Counted from the first letter of the stretch, positions 1-8,196 are shown. The stretch is DNA of 64,000 nt from Terrimicrobiaceae bacterium (GCA_018402345.1 JAGYIV010000007.1:100919-164918), one strand, 5' to 3'. Notes: generated from the letters alone by a model not told the origin. Numbers and translations: made by a program.

Positions 1-1374
1 CATCTCGCCGCTGCTCCAGAGTCCTGGCACCATGCCGGGTTGGCCGGCGTTCCAGCGGAGGTCCTCCATCGGCCAATCCGAGAGGAAATCGGGCTGCGAG
101 TAGAGATTGTCGAGCAATTGGGTCCCGGGCAGAACCACATTTCCATTGTTCACGATCACGCTGTCGCGTTCCACAGTTCGGCGCGTGCTGGCTGCAAAAT
201 CCTTCCAGAGCCGCACGCCGTCGCGATGCATCCAGAGACGGGCTTGCGCTTCGAGGCCTGCCGAGGGATCAAGATTGATTCCGTCGCGGCGCGCATCCTC
301 GATGGCGGTATTGCTGATTTCCCCGATGGCAGGGCCCCATTCGCGCACGATCACGAGGTTCGGATCGAGTCCTTGAGCCTTGAGCCGATCGATGGCTTCG
401 GTGTGACCGTCCATGATCCGTTGAAATCGTTTTTCAAGAAACGCGTTCATGGTTGCATCCCTTAATGTCGGCCATGCGGTGTTCGACCACATGCCGGGCC
501 AAGAAGGAAGAAAACGCCCCCGCTTTGCGTCGTAGCCGAGCAGGCTGTATATGGGATCGCTGAAGTAGCCCCCGAGGCCATCCGGACCGTTCGGTTTTCC
601 ACCCCACGCCAGGCCGCTGACGAGCCAGACGCTCATCTCGCCTTCGGCCGCGTCGGCGTTCAGGCTTTTGATCAAACTGTCGCGGCCGGATTCGGGGTGG
701 CGTGACCCGTAGGAGGCGATCGAGAGGGTGCCGAGCGGGTAGAAGGATTGGAATTTCGGCTTCTTGGCGTCTTTTGGGGGTTTGAGGCCGTGCAATGCCA
801 TCGGACGATTGACCTCCTCGCGCTTGGCGACCTTGGCGGGAAAATCATGGTAGGCCCAGATGTCCGCGATGTTGAACGGAGCGGTTCCCTCGCTGCGCAA
901 TTCCACGCGCACCATGCCTGAACCGGTGAGTGAATCGCCTGGAATCTGAACGAAAAAATGGTTGGGGCCCGCGCCGTATTCCTCATAGGTGCGGAAATAC
1001 ACCTCCCGCCCATCGACCAATACGGTGTAGCCGAACACCCCAGGCCGCCGGTTGTGGATTTCACGAATTTCCAAAAGCAAACCTTCTCCGGCTGCTGGCG
1101 CAGGCACCTCGACGCTCAGACTCGCTCCTTTTCCGGCAAGTGAGACGGTTTGAAAGCGGTCCAAATACCCGCCCATTTCCGTTTCCATGGGTTCCAATCG
1201 CACATCGCCCGATCGGTGTGTTGCGAGTCCAGTCGAAACATCGAAATGGGCAACGAAAGCGCTATCCGGGGACTGAGCATTGAGCGGGAGGATTGTCAGG
1301 AGCATGGCCATGGCAGCAACCGCACGGGAATGAAGTCCATAGGCGGAGATGGGTGGGTGCAGTGTCTTTTTCAT
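1..1374 (-). CDS. Secreted protein of unknown function, 3' end cut by the window edge
   Basis: An open frame of 458 codons runs leftwards off the window with no stop. It starts at an ATG at 1374 (MKKTLHPP). A Sec signal peptide is visible: basic start, hydrophobic core AVAAMAMLLTILPL, likely cleavage after LNAQ near residue 34. The mature part begins with a region rich in beta-strand-like alternation, as in a carbohydrate-binding module (about residues 40-170). A second region has WG and WxxG motifs and charged helices (REWGPAIGEIS). The divergent AraC regulator next door is a common arrangement for secreted glycan-degrading enzymes, so a glycoside-hydrolase-like role is possible. I do not recognise the family and cannot name catalytic residues. 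No clear Shine-Dalgarno sequence precedes the start. Confidence 0.75.
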   Translation of the reverse strand, partial: MKKTLHPPISAYGLHSRAVAAMAMLLTILPLNAQSPDSAFVAHFDVSTGLATHRSGDVRLEPMETEMGGYLDRFQTVSLAGKGASLSVEVPAPAAGEGLLLEIREIHNRRPGVFGYTVLVDGREVYFRTYEEYGAGPNHFFVQIPGDSLTGSGMVRVELRSEGTAPFNIADIWAYHDFPAKVAKREEVNRPMALHGLKPPKDAKKPKFQSFYPLGTLSIASYGSRHPESGRDSLIKSLNADAAEGEMSVWLVSGLAWGGKPNGPDGLGGYFSDPIYSLLGYDAKRGRFLPSWPGMWSNTAWPTLRDATMNAFLEKRFQRIMDGHTEAIDRLKAQGLDPNLVIVREWGPAIGEISNTAIEDARRDGINLDPSAGLEAQARLWMHRDGVRLWKDFAASTRRTVERDSVIVNNGNVVLPGTQLLDNLYSQPDFLSDWPMEDLRWNAGQPGMVPGLWSSGEM

Positions 1375-1564
1375 CAATTGAGCCATCCAAGCAGAATGTG
1401 GTGTTTGCATCATCGAAAGGTTGATTTGAATAAAATCGGGGCAGAACTGAGGAATAAAACGTTTGCATTTTAAATCACCGCGGCATTTGGTGCAATTGAC
1501 GATCGTGCTTTTTTCTTGTTGTTTCGTGCTATCGAGGAGCGCTTCACAGTGCGAAGCCAACCCT

Positions 1565-2398
1565 ATGGAGAATCGATCGATTTATATTTCCAAGGATTCC
1601 ACCACGGCGAGCAGTTCGCGGCGCCTTCGCTGGGACAAATCGCCGAATGGTTCCGGCGAGTGGAGTTTTGAATTCACGCTCTCCGGCAGCGAGCGGATCA
1701 TTTCTCCCGAGGGAGTGGCAACAGAGATCGGCCAAGGAACGGCGGTGCTGATCAAGCCCGGCACCCCGAGGAATCTGGGCCAAGCCCCCGATTGCCATCA
1801 CTGGACGCGATTTTATTGCATTTTTACACCTCCGACGGATTGGTTGAGGCTCCTGCTGTGGCCGGAAATCTACCCGGGGGCCATGCGGCTCACGATCGAG
1901 CCTCCACTTCGGGACAAAATCGAAGCCGCGCTTGAGCAAGCGTTCGAGGTTCAGCGAAGCGCCTGGGACCTGCGTTCGGAGATGATGCAAAACCTCATGG
2001 AGCAGGTCTTGCTGTGGTGCCACTCGGCGAATCCCGCCAGCCGCCATGCGGGCATGCACGAGGGCATCCTCAAAGCCATGCACTTTGTCAGTCGTCGGTT
2101 TGCCGAACCCATCGGAATCGATGAGATGGCCCGTCACAGCGGGTTGTCCCGATCACATTTCATTCGGGTGTTCCATCAAGAGACAGGCATCACGCCGCGC
2201 CGCTTCATCGAGGATTGCCGGATTGGCGAAGCCACCCACCTGTTGCGAACCCGGAATCTGTCCGCAGCCGAAATCGCCTTCGCGTGCGGATTCAGCGACC
2301 CGGCCCGATTCAGCCGGGTGTTCAAAATTCGAACAGGCCTGTCCCCATGCGATCTCCGTCGAAAAGAACGATCGGTGCCAAAACCGTCAAAAAAATGA
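1565..2398 (+). CDS. AraC family transcriptional regulator
   Basis: 277-residue regulator. The N-terminal half (about 1-165) is a cupin-like effector domain. The C-terminal 100 residues carry the two helix-turn-helix units of AraC proteins: the first around IDEMARHSGLSRSHFIRVF and the second around AAEIAFACGFSDPARFSRVF, followed by the usual GLSP motif. The ATG at 1565 (MENRSIYISKD) is chosen because the in-frame extension from 1463 encodes a cysteine-rich, non-conserved leader; neither start has a strong ribosome site. It is divergent from the secreted protein at 1-1374, which is its most likely target together with genes beyond the left edge. Its last codons lie inside the dispersed repeat at 2371-2490. 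The ligand is unknown, possibly a sugar. Confidence 0.85.
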   Translation: MENRSIYISKDSTTASSSRRLRWDKSPNGSGEWSFEFTLSGSERIISPEGVATEIGQGTAVLIKPGTPRNLGQAPDCHHWTRFYCIFTPPTDWLRLLLWPEIYPGAMRLTIEPPLRDKIEAALEQAFEVQRSAWDLRSEMMQNLMEQVLLWCHSANPASRHAGMHEGILKAMHFVSRRFAEPIGIDEMARHSGLSRSHFIRVFHQETGITPRRFIEDCRIGEATHLLRTRNLSAAEIAFACGFSDPARFSRVFKIRTGLSPCDLRRKERSVPKPSKK

Positions 2399-2490
2399 CC
2401 GATCGGCCAAAAAAGTTGCGGATAGTTGCTTATCAATAGGATACGATTTTTTTTGCGGCACGTTCATGGAAGGGGCTGGAAAGTTCCTTT
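2371..2490 (-). repeat. Dispersed intergenic repeat, copy 1
   Basis: Read on the minus strand, 2371-2428 matches 15421-15480 on the plus strand at roughly five bases in six. The best-conserved part is TTTTTGGCCGATCGG followed by YCATTTTTTTGACGG. A weaker second block (TTCCATGAAC region near 2465-2485) matches 15360-15380. The core is a near-palindrome flanked by a T-tract, so it could be a short terminator-like hairpin or a protein-binding site. It overlaps the last codons and stop of the AraC gene. Confidence 0.6.
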
Positions 2491-2955
2491 TGCTGGATAA
2501 AAAACCTTTGCATGAGTTGTTCTGAGGCTGTGCCGGCTGTTCATGGTATTTCTCTTCCGATGGATCGCTGGGTTGAGATCGATTTGTATTGGTTTGATCG
2601 GGAAAACATCGCGGCTGGCTGGTGGATTTTGAGACCGAGTGGAATTGGCGATCCGCATTCGCGCATTTTGTTCCCACTGAAAATGAGCATCCAGATTTAG
2701 GGATCGATCCAGAAAAGCGTGGAGTCAGGATTTTGGAACACAGGGAGCGGCTGGAAGGATCAAAGGGAGAACCTCAGGCGCGAAGACCTTCACACGTCGT
2801 TGCACTGAAAAAAAGGAGTGCGAATCCTGCTGCCATTTTGCTGCCAATAAAACATGAAGATTGATTTTTTGGGGTAGAGAAAGGGCGACTTATCATCGTG
2901 GCCGATTCAAATGGCAGATCTTGTATTTAAGCCTATCAGCAAGAGCTGAAGGGGT
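2399..2955. other. Gene-poor stretch between the AraC gene and the tRNA-Glu repeats
   Basis: Only short open frames without family resemblance are found here on either strand. The base composition is more AT-rich than the surrounding genes. Apart from the dispersed repeat at its left end I see no gene, RNA or mobile element. Confidence 0.5.
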
Positions 2956-3229
2956 GGCGACCCTAACGGGATTGATGTCGGCGTTCCGCCGCCACCCTTC
3001 GGGCTGCTCCTGCGTCGCAGTCTGTCTCGCTTCGCTCGGCTCGAACGGTGTTCGAATTTTTTTGCTGTGCAAAAAATCGCCAAAATGAATTTGGCGACCC
3101 TAACGGGATTGATGTTGGCGTTCCGCCGCCACCCTTCGGGCTGCTCCTGCGTCGCAGTCTGTCTCGCTTCGCTCGGCTCGAACTGTGTTCGAATTTTTTT
3201 GCTGTGCAAAAAATCGCCAAAATGAATTT
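2956..3229. repeat. Two tandem copies of a 137-bp unit abutting tRNA-Glu
   Basis: Copy A (2956-3092) and copy B (3093-3229) are in direct tandem with about two base differences. The same unit boundary recurs at 3230, where it becomes the real 3' end of tRNA-Glu. Each unit therefore carries the last 19 nt of the tRNA, including CCA (AATCCCGTTAGGGTCGCCA on the minus strand), plus about 118 bp of tRNA-downstream sequence. The leftmost copy stops matching immediately after the CCA. Copy B repeats the terminator hairpin found after the real tRNA. Confidence 0.9.
3071..3096 (-). terminator. Duplicated rho-independent terminator (copy B of the 137-bp repeat)
   Basis: This is an exact repeat of the terminator at 3208-3233, 137 bp further downstream: 7-bp stem CGCCAAA/TTTGGCG, loop TTCAT, then a T-run. 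It would act as a back-up terminator for the tRNA-Glu transcript. Confidence 0.6.
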
Positions 3230-3233
3230 GGCG
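3208..3233 (-). terminator. Rho-independent terminator overlapping the tRNA-Glu 3' end
   Basis: On the minus strand a perfect 7-bp stem CGCCAAA/TTTGGCG with loop TTCAT is followed by ATTTTTT. The 5' arm includes the discriminator base and encoded CCA of tRNA-Glu, so the hairpin begins inside the mature tRNA sequence. Confidence 0.8.
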
Positions 3234-3303
3234 ACCCTAACGGGATTCGAACCCGTGTTACCGCCGTGAAAGGGCGGTGTCCTAACCGCTGGACGATAGG
3301 GTC
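3229..3303 (-). tRNA. tRNA-Glu (anticodon TTC)
   Basis: The cloverleaf can be drawn: acceptor GACCCTA pairs with TAGGGTC, the anticodon stem-loop reads CCGCC CTTTCAC GGCGG with TTC as anticodon, and the T-arm contains GGTTCGAATCC. The discriminator is G and CCA is encoded at 3231-3229. It lies 55 bp after the zincin gene on the same strand and is followed by a terminator. Confidence 0.95.
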
Positions 3304-3358
3304 AGTGGAAAGAGGCGAGGAATCTGGTGTGGGGCGGGGGATTTGGCAAGCATAAATG

Positions 3359-3745
3359 TCAGCCCAATCCTCGTTCGTTGATTTGGGACTCGTCGAGTTC
3401 GAGGAAGTGGCCGAGTTCGTGGAGGAGTGTGGTGCGGATTTCGTTGCGGTAGTCGGTCTCGATTCCCTCGCACATGTCCCAGTGGTTGCCGAGCCAAAGG
3501 GTGATGCGCGGGGGGTGGGGGGAATTGGTGTCACTACTGGAGGCGCCTTCGAAGAGACCGAGTTGGGTGTCTTCGATGCCGTCGGCGAGTTGATCGGGGC
3601 CGGGGAGGTCTTCGAAAAGAATGGCAATCGTGTCGAGGCTGAGGCGCAGGGGGTGGGGGAGGCTTGTCCTGAGGGACTGGAATTCCTCTTCGGCGAGGCG
3701 AAGGAGGTGCGCAAATGGGGCGTCAGGATTCCCCTGGTGGCTCAT
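3359..3745 (-). CDS. Small zinc metallopeptidase (zincin superfamily, PF06262-like)
   Basis: 128-residue protein with the zinc-binding motif HELGHFLELDE near the C-terminus, following a TTLL helix, as in the small zincin-like family often found beside translation genes in bacteria. The two His and a downstream acidic residue would bind zinc, with Glu in HELGH as the general base. The substrate is unknown for the family. The ATG at 3745 (MSHQGNPDAP) overlaps the end of yebC by 23 bp, so the two are probably translationally coupled. The longer upstream in-frame extension is a shadow of yebC and was discarded. Confidence 0.8.
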   Translation of the reverse strand: MSHQGNPDAPFAHLLRLAEEEFQSLRTSLPHPLRLSLDTIAILFEDLPGPDQLADGIEDTQLGLFEGASSSDTNSPHPPRITLWLGNHWDMCEGIETDYRNEIRTTLLHELGHFLELDESQINERGLG

Positions 3746-4457
3746 GGTTGCTGTGCACTTGGAGGATGTCGTCGAGTTCCTCGAGCGCGTCGCAGAGTTC
3801 CTCGACTTGCGCGGCGGTGGGGGCATCGACGGCGATCGTGGTTGCCGGTTCGTAGGTGAGTTTGCCGGCGGGGGCGACGAAGCCTGCGTTGCGGAGTGCG
3901 TCGAGAACGATGAAAAGTTTTTCGGGCGGGGTGGTGATGTAAAATGTGCCGTCTTGGTGGCTGCAATCTCCGGCCTCGGCTTCGAGGAGGACTTCGAGCA
4001 GACGGTCTTCCTCGCTCTCGGGGGCTTGAAGCTCGATATGGCCGAGGCGCTGGAAAAGGTAGGACGTGCTGCCGGAGGAGGCGAGGTTGCCGCCGTGGTC
4101 TCCGAGGACGAGGCGCAGGTCGGGGGCTGTGCGGTTTTTATTGTCTGTGGCGGCTTCGATGAGGAGAGCGACTCCTCCTGGGGCGTAGCCTTCGTAGACG
4201 AGTTCCTCGACGGCATTGCCAGAGCCGCTTTCGCCGGTGCCTTTGCGGATGGCGCGGTCGATATTGTCGTTCGGCATATTGGCGGCGCGGGCCGATTGGA
4301 TGGCGCTGCGGAGGCGGGGGTTCATGGCGGCGTCACCACCGCCGAGTCGCGTGGCGACGGCGATCTCCTTGGCGTAGCGGGAAAAAATCTTGCCCCGCTT
4401 GGAATCGAGCACCGCTTTCAGGCGCTTGATCTTCGACCATTTGTTGTGACCTGCCAT
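3723..4457 (-). CDS. yebC: YebC/TACO1 family translation factor
   Basis: 244-residue protein, the normal length of the family, beginning with the hallmark MAGHNKWSKIKRLKAVLD. Family proteins bind the ribosome and help it through stalling sequences such as polyproline; some older work calls them DNA-binding regulators. The three family domains are all present: N-terminal helical bundle with the KWSKIK and GKIFSRYAKEI signatures, the GTGESG-containing middle, and the C-terminal domain ending in LDDILQVHSN. The ATG at 4457 lies only 12 bp after the encoded CCA of tRNA-Ala on the same strand, so gene and tRNA are probably one transcript. Confidence 0.95.
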   Translation of the reverse strand: MAGHNKWSKIKRLKAVLDSKRGKIFSRYAKEIAVATRLGGGDAAMNPRLRSAIQSARAANMPNDNIDRAIRKGTGESGSGNAVEELVYEGYAPGGVALLIEAATDNKNRTAPDLRLVLGDHGGNLASSGSTSYLFQRLGHIELQAPESEEDRLLEVLLEAEAGDCSHQDGTFYITTPPEKLFIVLDALRNAGFVAPAGKLTYEPATTIAVDAPTAAQVEELCDALEELDDILQVHSNHEPPGES

Positions 4458-4468
4458 GGATGAACGGG

Positions 4469-4544
4469 TGGTGGAGCCTAGGGGATTCGAACCCCTGACC
4501 TCCTCAATGCCATTGAGGCGCTCTACCAACTGAGCTAAGACCCC
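4469..4544 (-). tRNA. tRNA-Ala (anticodon GGC)
   Basis: The cloverleaf is supported by acceptor GGGGTCT/AGGCTCC, the D-arm TTAGCTCAGTTGGTAGAG, anticodon loop ATGGCAT with GGC, T-arm GGGGTTCGAATCCCC, discriminator A and encoded CCA at 4471-4469. It is the first element of a tRNA-Ala, yebC, zincin, tRNA-Glu string on the minus strand. Confidence 0.95.
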
Positions 4545-4584
4545 GTTTGAAGGACGCGCAAGGTGAACGAATGCTCGGCGAAGA

Positions 4585-5373
4585 TCAAGCGCGAATCTTC
4601 GCGAAACATGCCGCGCCGATGATGCCGGCGTCGTTCCTCATTTTTGCGGGTTCGATATGGACCTCGGTTTTGGTGGTGAGGTAGGGGAGGAACTTGTCGG
4701 CTTTCTTGCTGATGCCGCCGCCGATGATGAAGAGTTCGGGGGAGAAGAGTTTTTCGAGGGAGGCGAGATACTCGGAGACGATGCGTGCCCATTTTTTGAG
4801 GGACATGTCTTTTTCCTCGCGGACGCGCTCCGAGGCGCGGAGTTCGGCGTCCTTGCCTCGGAGTTGGAGGTGGCCGAATTCGGTGTTCGGCAGAAGAACT
4901 CCGTCACAGAAGATGGCGGATCCAATACCGGTGCCGAAGGTGAGCATGACGACTACGCCGGAGCGCTCGCGGCCTGCTCCAAAGCGCATCTCAGCATAGC
5001 CGGCGGCGTCGGCGTCGTTCACCACGGTGGCGGGGCCGCCGACGTGGCTCTTGAAGAGTTTCGAGGCGTCGGTGTGGAGCCATGCGGGATCGACGTTGGT
5101 CGCGGAAAAGATGACGCCTTTTTTCACGATGCCTGGAAACGTAATGCCGGCGGGGCCTTTGTAATCGAAGTGCGCGGCGATTTGGGCCACAGCATCGGCC
5201 ACGACATTGGGCCGGGCGGGTTGGGGGGTGGGGAGCCGGAAGCGCTCGGCGGCAAGTTCGCCGGTGCGCGTGTCGACGGGGGCGCCTTTGATGCCGGTGC
5301 CGCCGATGTCGATGCCGAGGATAATGTCAGGAGGGGATTTGCGGGCGAGGGAGCGGGAGGGCTTGGCGGTCAT
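4585..5373 (-). CDS. ppgK: Polyphosphate glucokinase (ROK family)
   Basis: 262-residue ROK-fold sugar kinase that phosphorylates glucose to glucose 6-phosphate using inorganic polyphosphate, and often ATP. The N-terminal phosphate loop is [17 protein letters not shown]. The segment [12 protein letters not shown], together with the [12 protein letters not shown] motif and the sugar-binding TEFGHL, is the pattern of the polyphosphate-using branch rather than of ordinary ROK glucokinases. The C-terminal [13 protein letters not shown] completes the fold. The start at 5373 (MTAKPSRS) adds a short basic tail before the first strand. It is expected to be cytosolic. Polyphosphate kinase is encoded at 27888-30068, so the cell can both make and spend polyphosphate. 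Confidence 0.9.
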   Translation of the reverse strand: MTAKPSRSLARKSPPDIILGIDIGGTGIKGAPVDTRTGELAAERFRLPTPQPARPNVVADAVAQIAAHFDYKGPAGITFPGIVKKGVIFSATNVDPAWLHTDASKLFKSHVGGPATVVNDADAAGYAEMRFGAGRERSGVVVMLTFGTGIGSAIFCDGVLLPNTEFGHLQLRGKDAELRASERVREEKDMSLKKWARIVSEYLASLEKLFSPELFIIGGGISKKADKFLPYLTTKTEVHIEPAKMRNDAGIIGAACFAKIRA

Positions 5374-5510
5374 GGCTGGAAGTAGAGGCGCGGGGCGGTG
5401 GCGGCGTCAAGATATAGAGGCGGAAAACGCTGCGGCCCGGGGTGTGGGAATTTGGGTTGGTTCAAGGAACGGGAATGATATGCAGTGGAGGTGTGATACG
5501 GAAACTGGCG

Positions 5511-5981
5511 ATGCATTTTCGCTCCCTCTTCGGGAAGCTCCTCGATCTTCACGATGCTCCCCACGCGCTGGCTGGCGGGGTGGCGATCGGCATGTTTGTG
5601 GGGTTCACGCCGTTGTTCGGACTGAAGACACTTCTTTGTCTCGGGCTGGCGTATCTGCTCCGGTGCAACCCCATCGCGGCGGTGATCGCGGTGTCGCTGC
5701 ATGATGTGGTGACTCCGCTGTGGCCTGTGTTGCTGGAGATCGAATACACGATCGGACGCACGGTGATGGGGTTTTTCGGGGACGAGCCGCCAAAGGCCGC
5801 GCACCTGCAGTTTCACATGCATGACCTCATGAAGTGGACGACGTTTTTCGGCTTGGGATTCCCGATGCTTGTGGGGTCGATGTTTTTGTCCACTCCGGCG
5901 GCTTTGGTGAGTTATTGGCTGACCTTGCCGGTTTTCCGTAAACGCATCGAAAAGCGCGCTCAAGGCGACGACGCACGATAG
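5511..5981 (+). CDS. DUF2062 family membrane protein
   Basis: 156 residues from the ATG at 5511 ([13 protein letters not shown]). It carries the DUF2062 pattern: an amphipathic N-terminal helix, then [23 protein letters not shown], a second hydrophobic helix with NPIAAVIAV, and a C-terminal hydrophobic hairpin. Two to three membrane segments are likely. The molecular role of the family is not established. Upstream in-frame starts, including ATG 5475 and GTG 5493, would add up to 12 residues. A GGAGG sequence lies near 5487. The gene heads a plus-strand run with a small unknown gene and obg. Confidence 0.75.
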   Translation: MHFRSLFGKLLDLHDAPHALAGGVAIGMFVGFTPLFGLKTLLCLGLAYLLRCNPIAAVIAVSLHDVVTPLWPVLLEIEYTIGRTVMGFFGDEPPKAAHLQFHMHDLMKWTTFFGLGFPMLVGSMFLSTPAALVSYWLTLPVFRKRIEKRAQGDDAR

Positions 5982-5988
5982 GGCAACG

Positions 5989-6246
5989 GTGCGCCTCCCG
6001 TTTTTCAATCTATTTGGTGGTGACGATGATCGCCTGGCTCCGATGGAGAACAAGATGGCGAAGCGGTGGGTCAAGGAACGCTTGAAGCGGCTTTTTCCAG
6101 AGCTGCGGAACGACCCGGAGGTCTTGGATAGGGCTTATCGGCAGCTCGGCATCGAATCTCTTCCGGGTGCGGGCAAGGGCGGCACTGTTGTTTATGAGAT
6201 CACGCTTCCCGAGCGGAAGATACCCGGCGGGGCTGGTGCCGACTGA
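5989..6246 (+). CDS. Small protein of unknown function between the DUF2062 gene and obg
   Basis: 85 residues from a GTG at 5989, only 7 bp after the preceding stop. The middle is a charged helical segment (MAKRWVKERLKRLFPEL) and the end has a short strand-like stretch GGTVVYEITLPE. No signal peptide or membrane segment is visible. The tight spacing on both sides suggests it belongs to the DUF2062-obg transcript. I do not recognise a family. Confidence 0.6.
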   Translation: MRLPFFNLFGGDDDRLAPMENKMAKRWVKERLKRLFPELRNDPEVLDRAYRQLGIESLPGAGKGGTVVYEITLPERKIPGGAGAD

Positions 6247-6305
6247 CGCCAGAGGGTAAAATCTGGGTCGACTTGCCGAGGGCGCTGGTGCACGTTGCGC
6301 GCCAC

Positions 6306-7325
6306 ATGAAATTTGTCGATGAGATCCGCGTCCATGCCAAGGCTGGTGACGGGGGCAATGGGTGCTGCAGCTTTCGCAGGGAAAAATACATTCCGCATGG
6401 TGGGCCGAATGGTGGTGATGGCGGCAAGGGCGGCGATATTGTTCTCGTTGCGGATCATGATGTGGCGAGCTTGGTGGCGCTTTTTTTTGAGCCGTTGATC
6501 CGCTCGAAGCGCGGGGCGCATGGTCAGGGAAAAGACAAGCATGGCCGCAGCTCGAAGGCGACTTATGTGCGTGTGCCAATCGGAACGGTCGTCTATCGCG
6601 CCGGTCAAGACCAGCGGGACGAGGTCGAGGAGGAACCGATTGCCGACCTCAGCGAGCCGGGCCAGGAATTTCTCCTGTGCAAAGGCGGCGACGGCGGAAA
6701 AGGAAATACCCACTTCAAATCCTCAACAAATCGCGTGCCTCGCCAGCACACCAAGGGGTATCCCGGCGAGGAGGGTTGGTTTGTTTTTGAACTCCGCACG
6801 ATGGCGGATGTCGGGCTTGTGGGGTATCCAAATGCAGGAAAGTCCACACTCTTGCGCGAGGTGTCGGCGGCGAAACCCAAAGCGGCGGCTTATCCATTCA
6901 CGACATTGCATCCGCTGGTGGGCGTGGTCGAATTACCCGACTACAAGCGTGCCACCATCGCCGATATTCCGGGTCTGATCGAGGGTGCCCATGAAAACCG
7001 CGGCCTTGGACATGAATTTCTCAGGCATATCGTTCGCTGCAAGACCTTGTTCTATGTCCTCGATATGGCGGGGAGCGAGGGGCGCGATCCAATCGACGAC
7101 TATCAGCAGCTTCGCAAGGAGCTGAAACTTTATGATCCGACTCTGGCCAAGAAGCCGTCCTGCATCGTCGCCAACAAGATGGATCTGGAGCAGTCAGCGG
7201 ATTATTTGAAGGCGTTCAACCTCCGGTTTCCGAAACTCAAGGTCATCCCGATCAGCGCGGAGGGTCACGAGGGTCTCGAACCCTTGATTGATTATCTCCA
7301 GAAGAAGGTTCTCGGCCTTCTGTGA
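6306..7325 (+). CDS. obg: Obg/CgtA GTPase, ribosome assembly
   Basis: 339-residue GTPase needed for assembly of the large ribosomal subunit and linked to stress control. The N-terminal Obg fold (about 1-155) is recognisable from MKFVDEIRVHAKAGDGG and the glycine-rich repeats GGPNGGDGGKGG. The G domain follows with GYPNAGKST (G1), DIPGLIEGA (G3), NKMDL (G4) and SAE (G5). The C-terminal OCT domain seen in some species is absent, giving the short form. The ATG at 6306 is chosen because it starts exactly at the conserved N-terminus; an in-frame upstream ATG at 6273 would add 11 unconserved residues. Confidence 0.96.
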   Translation: MKFVDEIRVHAKAGDGGNGCCSFRREKYIPHGGPNGGDGGKGGDIVLVADHDVASLVALFFEPLIRSKRGAHGQGKDKHGRSSKATYVRVPIGTVVYRAGQDQRDEVEEEPIADLSEPGQEFLLCKGGDGGKGNTHFKSSTNRVPRQHTKGYPGEEGWFVFELRTMADVGLVGYPNAGKSTLLREVSAAKPKAAAYPFTTLHPLVGVVELPDYKRATIADIPGLIEGAHENRGLGHEFLRHIVRCKTLFYVLDMAGSEGRDPIDDYQQLRKELKLYDPTLAKKPSCIVANKMDLEQSADYLKAFNLRFPKLKVIPISAEGHEGLEPLIDYLQKKVLGLL

Positions 7326-7536
7326 ATATCTCCGTCAGGTTTCCCTTCGGCAGAGGCTGACGAGGGGCAGCCGCCGGGTTGTTCCATACTTATTCACAAG
7401 ACCACATACAGGCATGATTAAACGGGATAAATATAACTTCGCATAATATATGTAACAGGTAATAAAGACGGGTGGATGCCATTGCGGGTGAATTGATTCC
7501 TTGGAATCCCGAAAGCCCCTCCGGCTCCTGTCGTTG

Positions 7537-8097
7537 TTATGGATTGCCGGAGTCGAGAGATTCCATGATGCGAATCTCGATCTCGTAGAATGAAGACTCG
7601 ATGCCTGATATCCCACCAGACACCGCAGATTGAAACCCAAGTGAATCCAAAGCCGAGTCGAACTCGCGTGACTTGGACGCTGGGATATTGACGATCCAGC
7701 GGGTGCCACCCGACTCGATGCGTTCGGGAGTGATCACAGTGCCCCCCAAATCGATCGCAACTGTTTTGACGCGCTCTCCGAGATTTAGGCACTCGGTGCC
7801 AGTGCGGCATGTTTGCTCGAACCGAGTTGCCGTGGAACCCAATCCCGCTGGAGGCTTCCAAGAAGCATCCGCCGCATGTTCCAACACCTCACGCAGGCCC
7901 GGAGGTTCGGCGACCACCGTTTCCGTCGATTCCTGGCGCATGGCTTTCCTCATTTCAAGGAACCCCAGCACCGCCACAGCGATCGGAAGCCCCATGGCAA
8001 TGAGAATAATGATCAGAAACTGGGCAACCTTGGCATTAAAGCGAAACGGCGGTTGCTGCCCGTCGGGATGCGAAGAGTTGTTCGAATCTTTCTCCAT
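7537..8097 (-). CDS. Single-pass membrane protein of unknown function
   Basis: 186 residues. A hydrophilic N-terminus of about 25 residues (MEKDSNNSSHPDGQQ) is followed by one strong membrane segment, FLIIILIAMGLPIAVAVLGF. About 135 residues lie beyond it, probably outside the membrane, and contain two cysteines close together (QTCRTGTEC). No catalytic motif is visible. It is divergent from lepA, with 99 bp between the start codons. I do not recognise the family. Confidence 0.65.
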   Translation of the reverse strand: MEKDSNNSSHPDGQQPPFRFNAKVAQFLIIILIAMGLPIAVAVLGFLEMRKAMRQESTETVVAEPPGLREVLEHAADASWKPPAGLGSTATRFEQTCRTGTECLNLGERVKTVAIDLGGTVITPERIESGGTRWIVNIPASKSREFDSALDSLGFQSAVSGGISGIESSFYEIEIRIMESLDSGNP

Positions 8098-8196
8098 GGC
8101 GAAAAGCCCTAAGCACCAGAGGAGGATTTCGCCACATCAAAAAACGAACGGAGATTGACCGACACGGGACGCTGCCCGATATTCCGCACCCTTTTC

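Noticed and set aside
40..465. Plus-strand open frames at the left edge
   Set aside because: They are shadows of the continuous 458-codon minus-strand frame that has a signal peptide.
2387..2677. 96-codon minus-strand frame ending at the dispersed repeat
   Set aside because: It is Ser/Gln/Pro-rich with no motif; similarity to the frame at 15258-15464 is limited to the repeat itself.
2956..3303. Genomic island with att sites at tRNA-Glu
   Set aside because: The repeats are adjacent copies 137 bp apart with no integrase or cargo between them; kept only as a possible scar.
7326..7380. Terminator after obg (CGTCAG/CTGACG arms)
   Set aside because: The stem is short, the loop long and no T-run follows.
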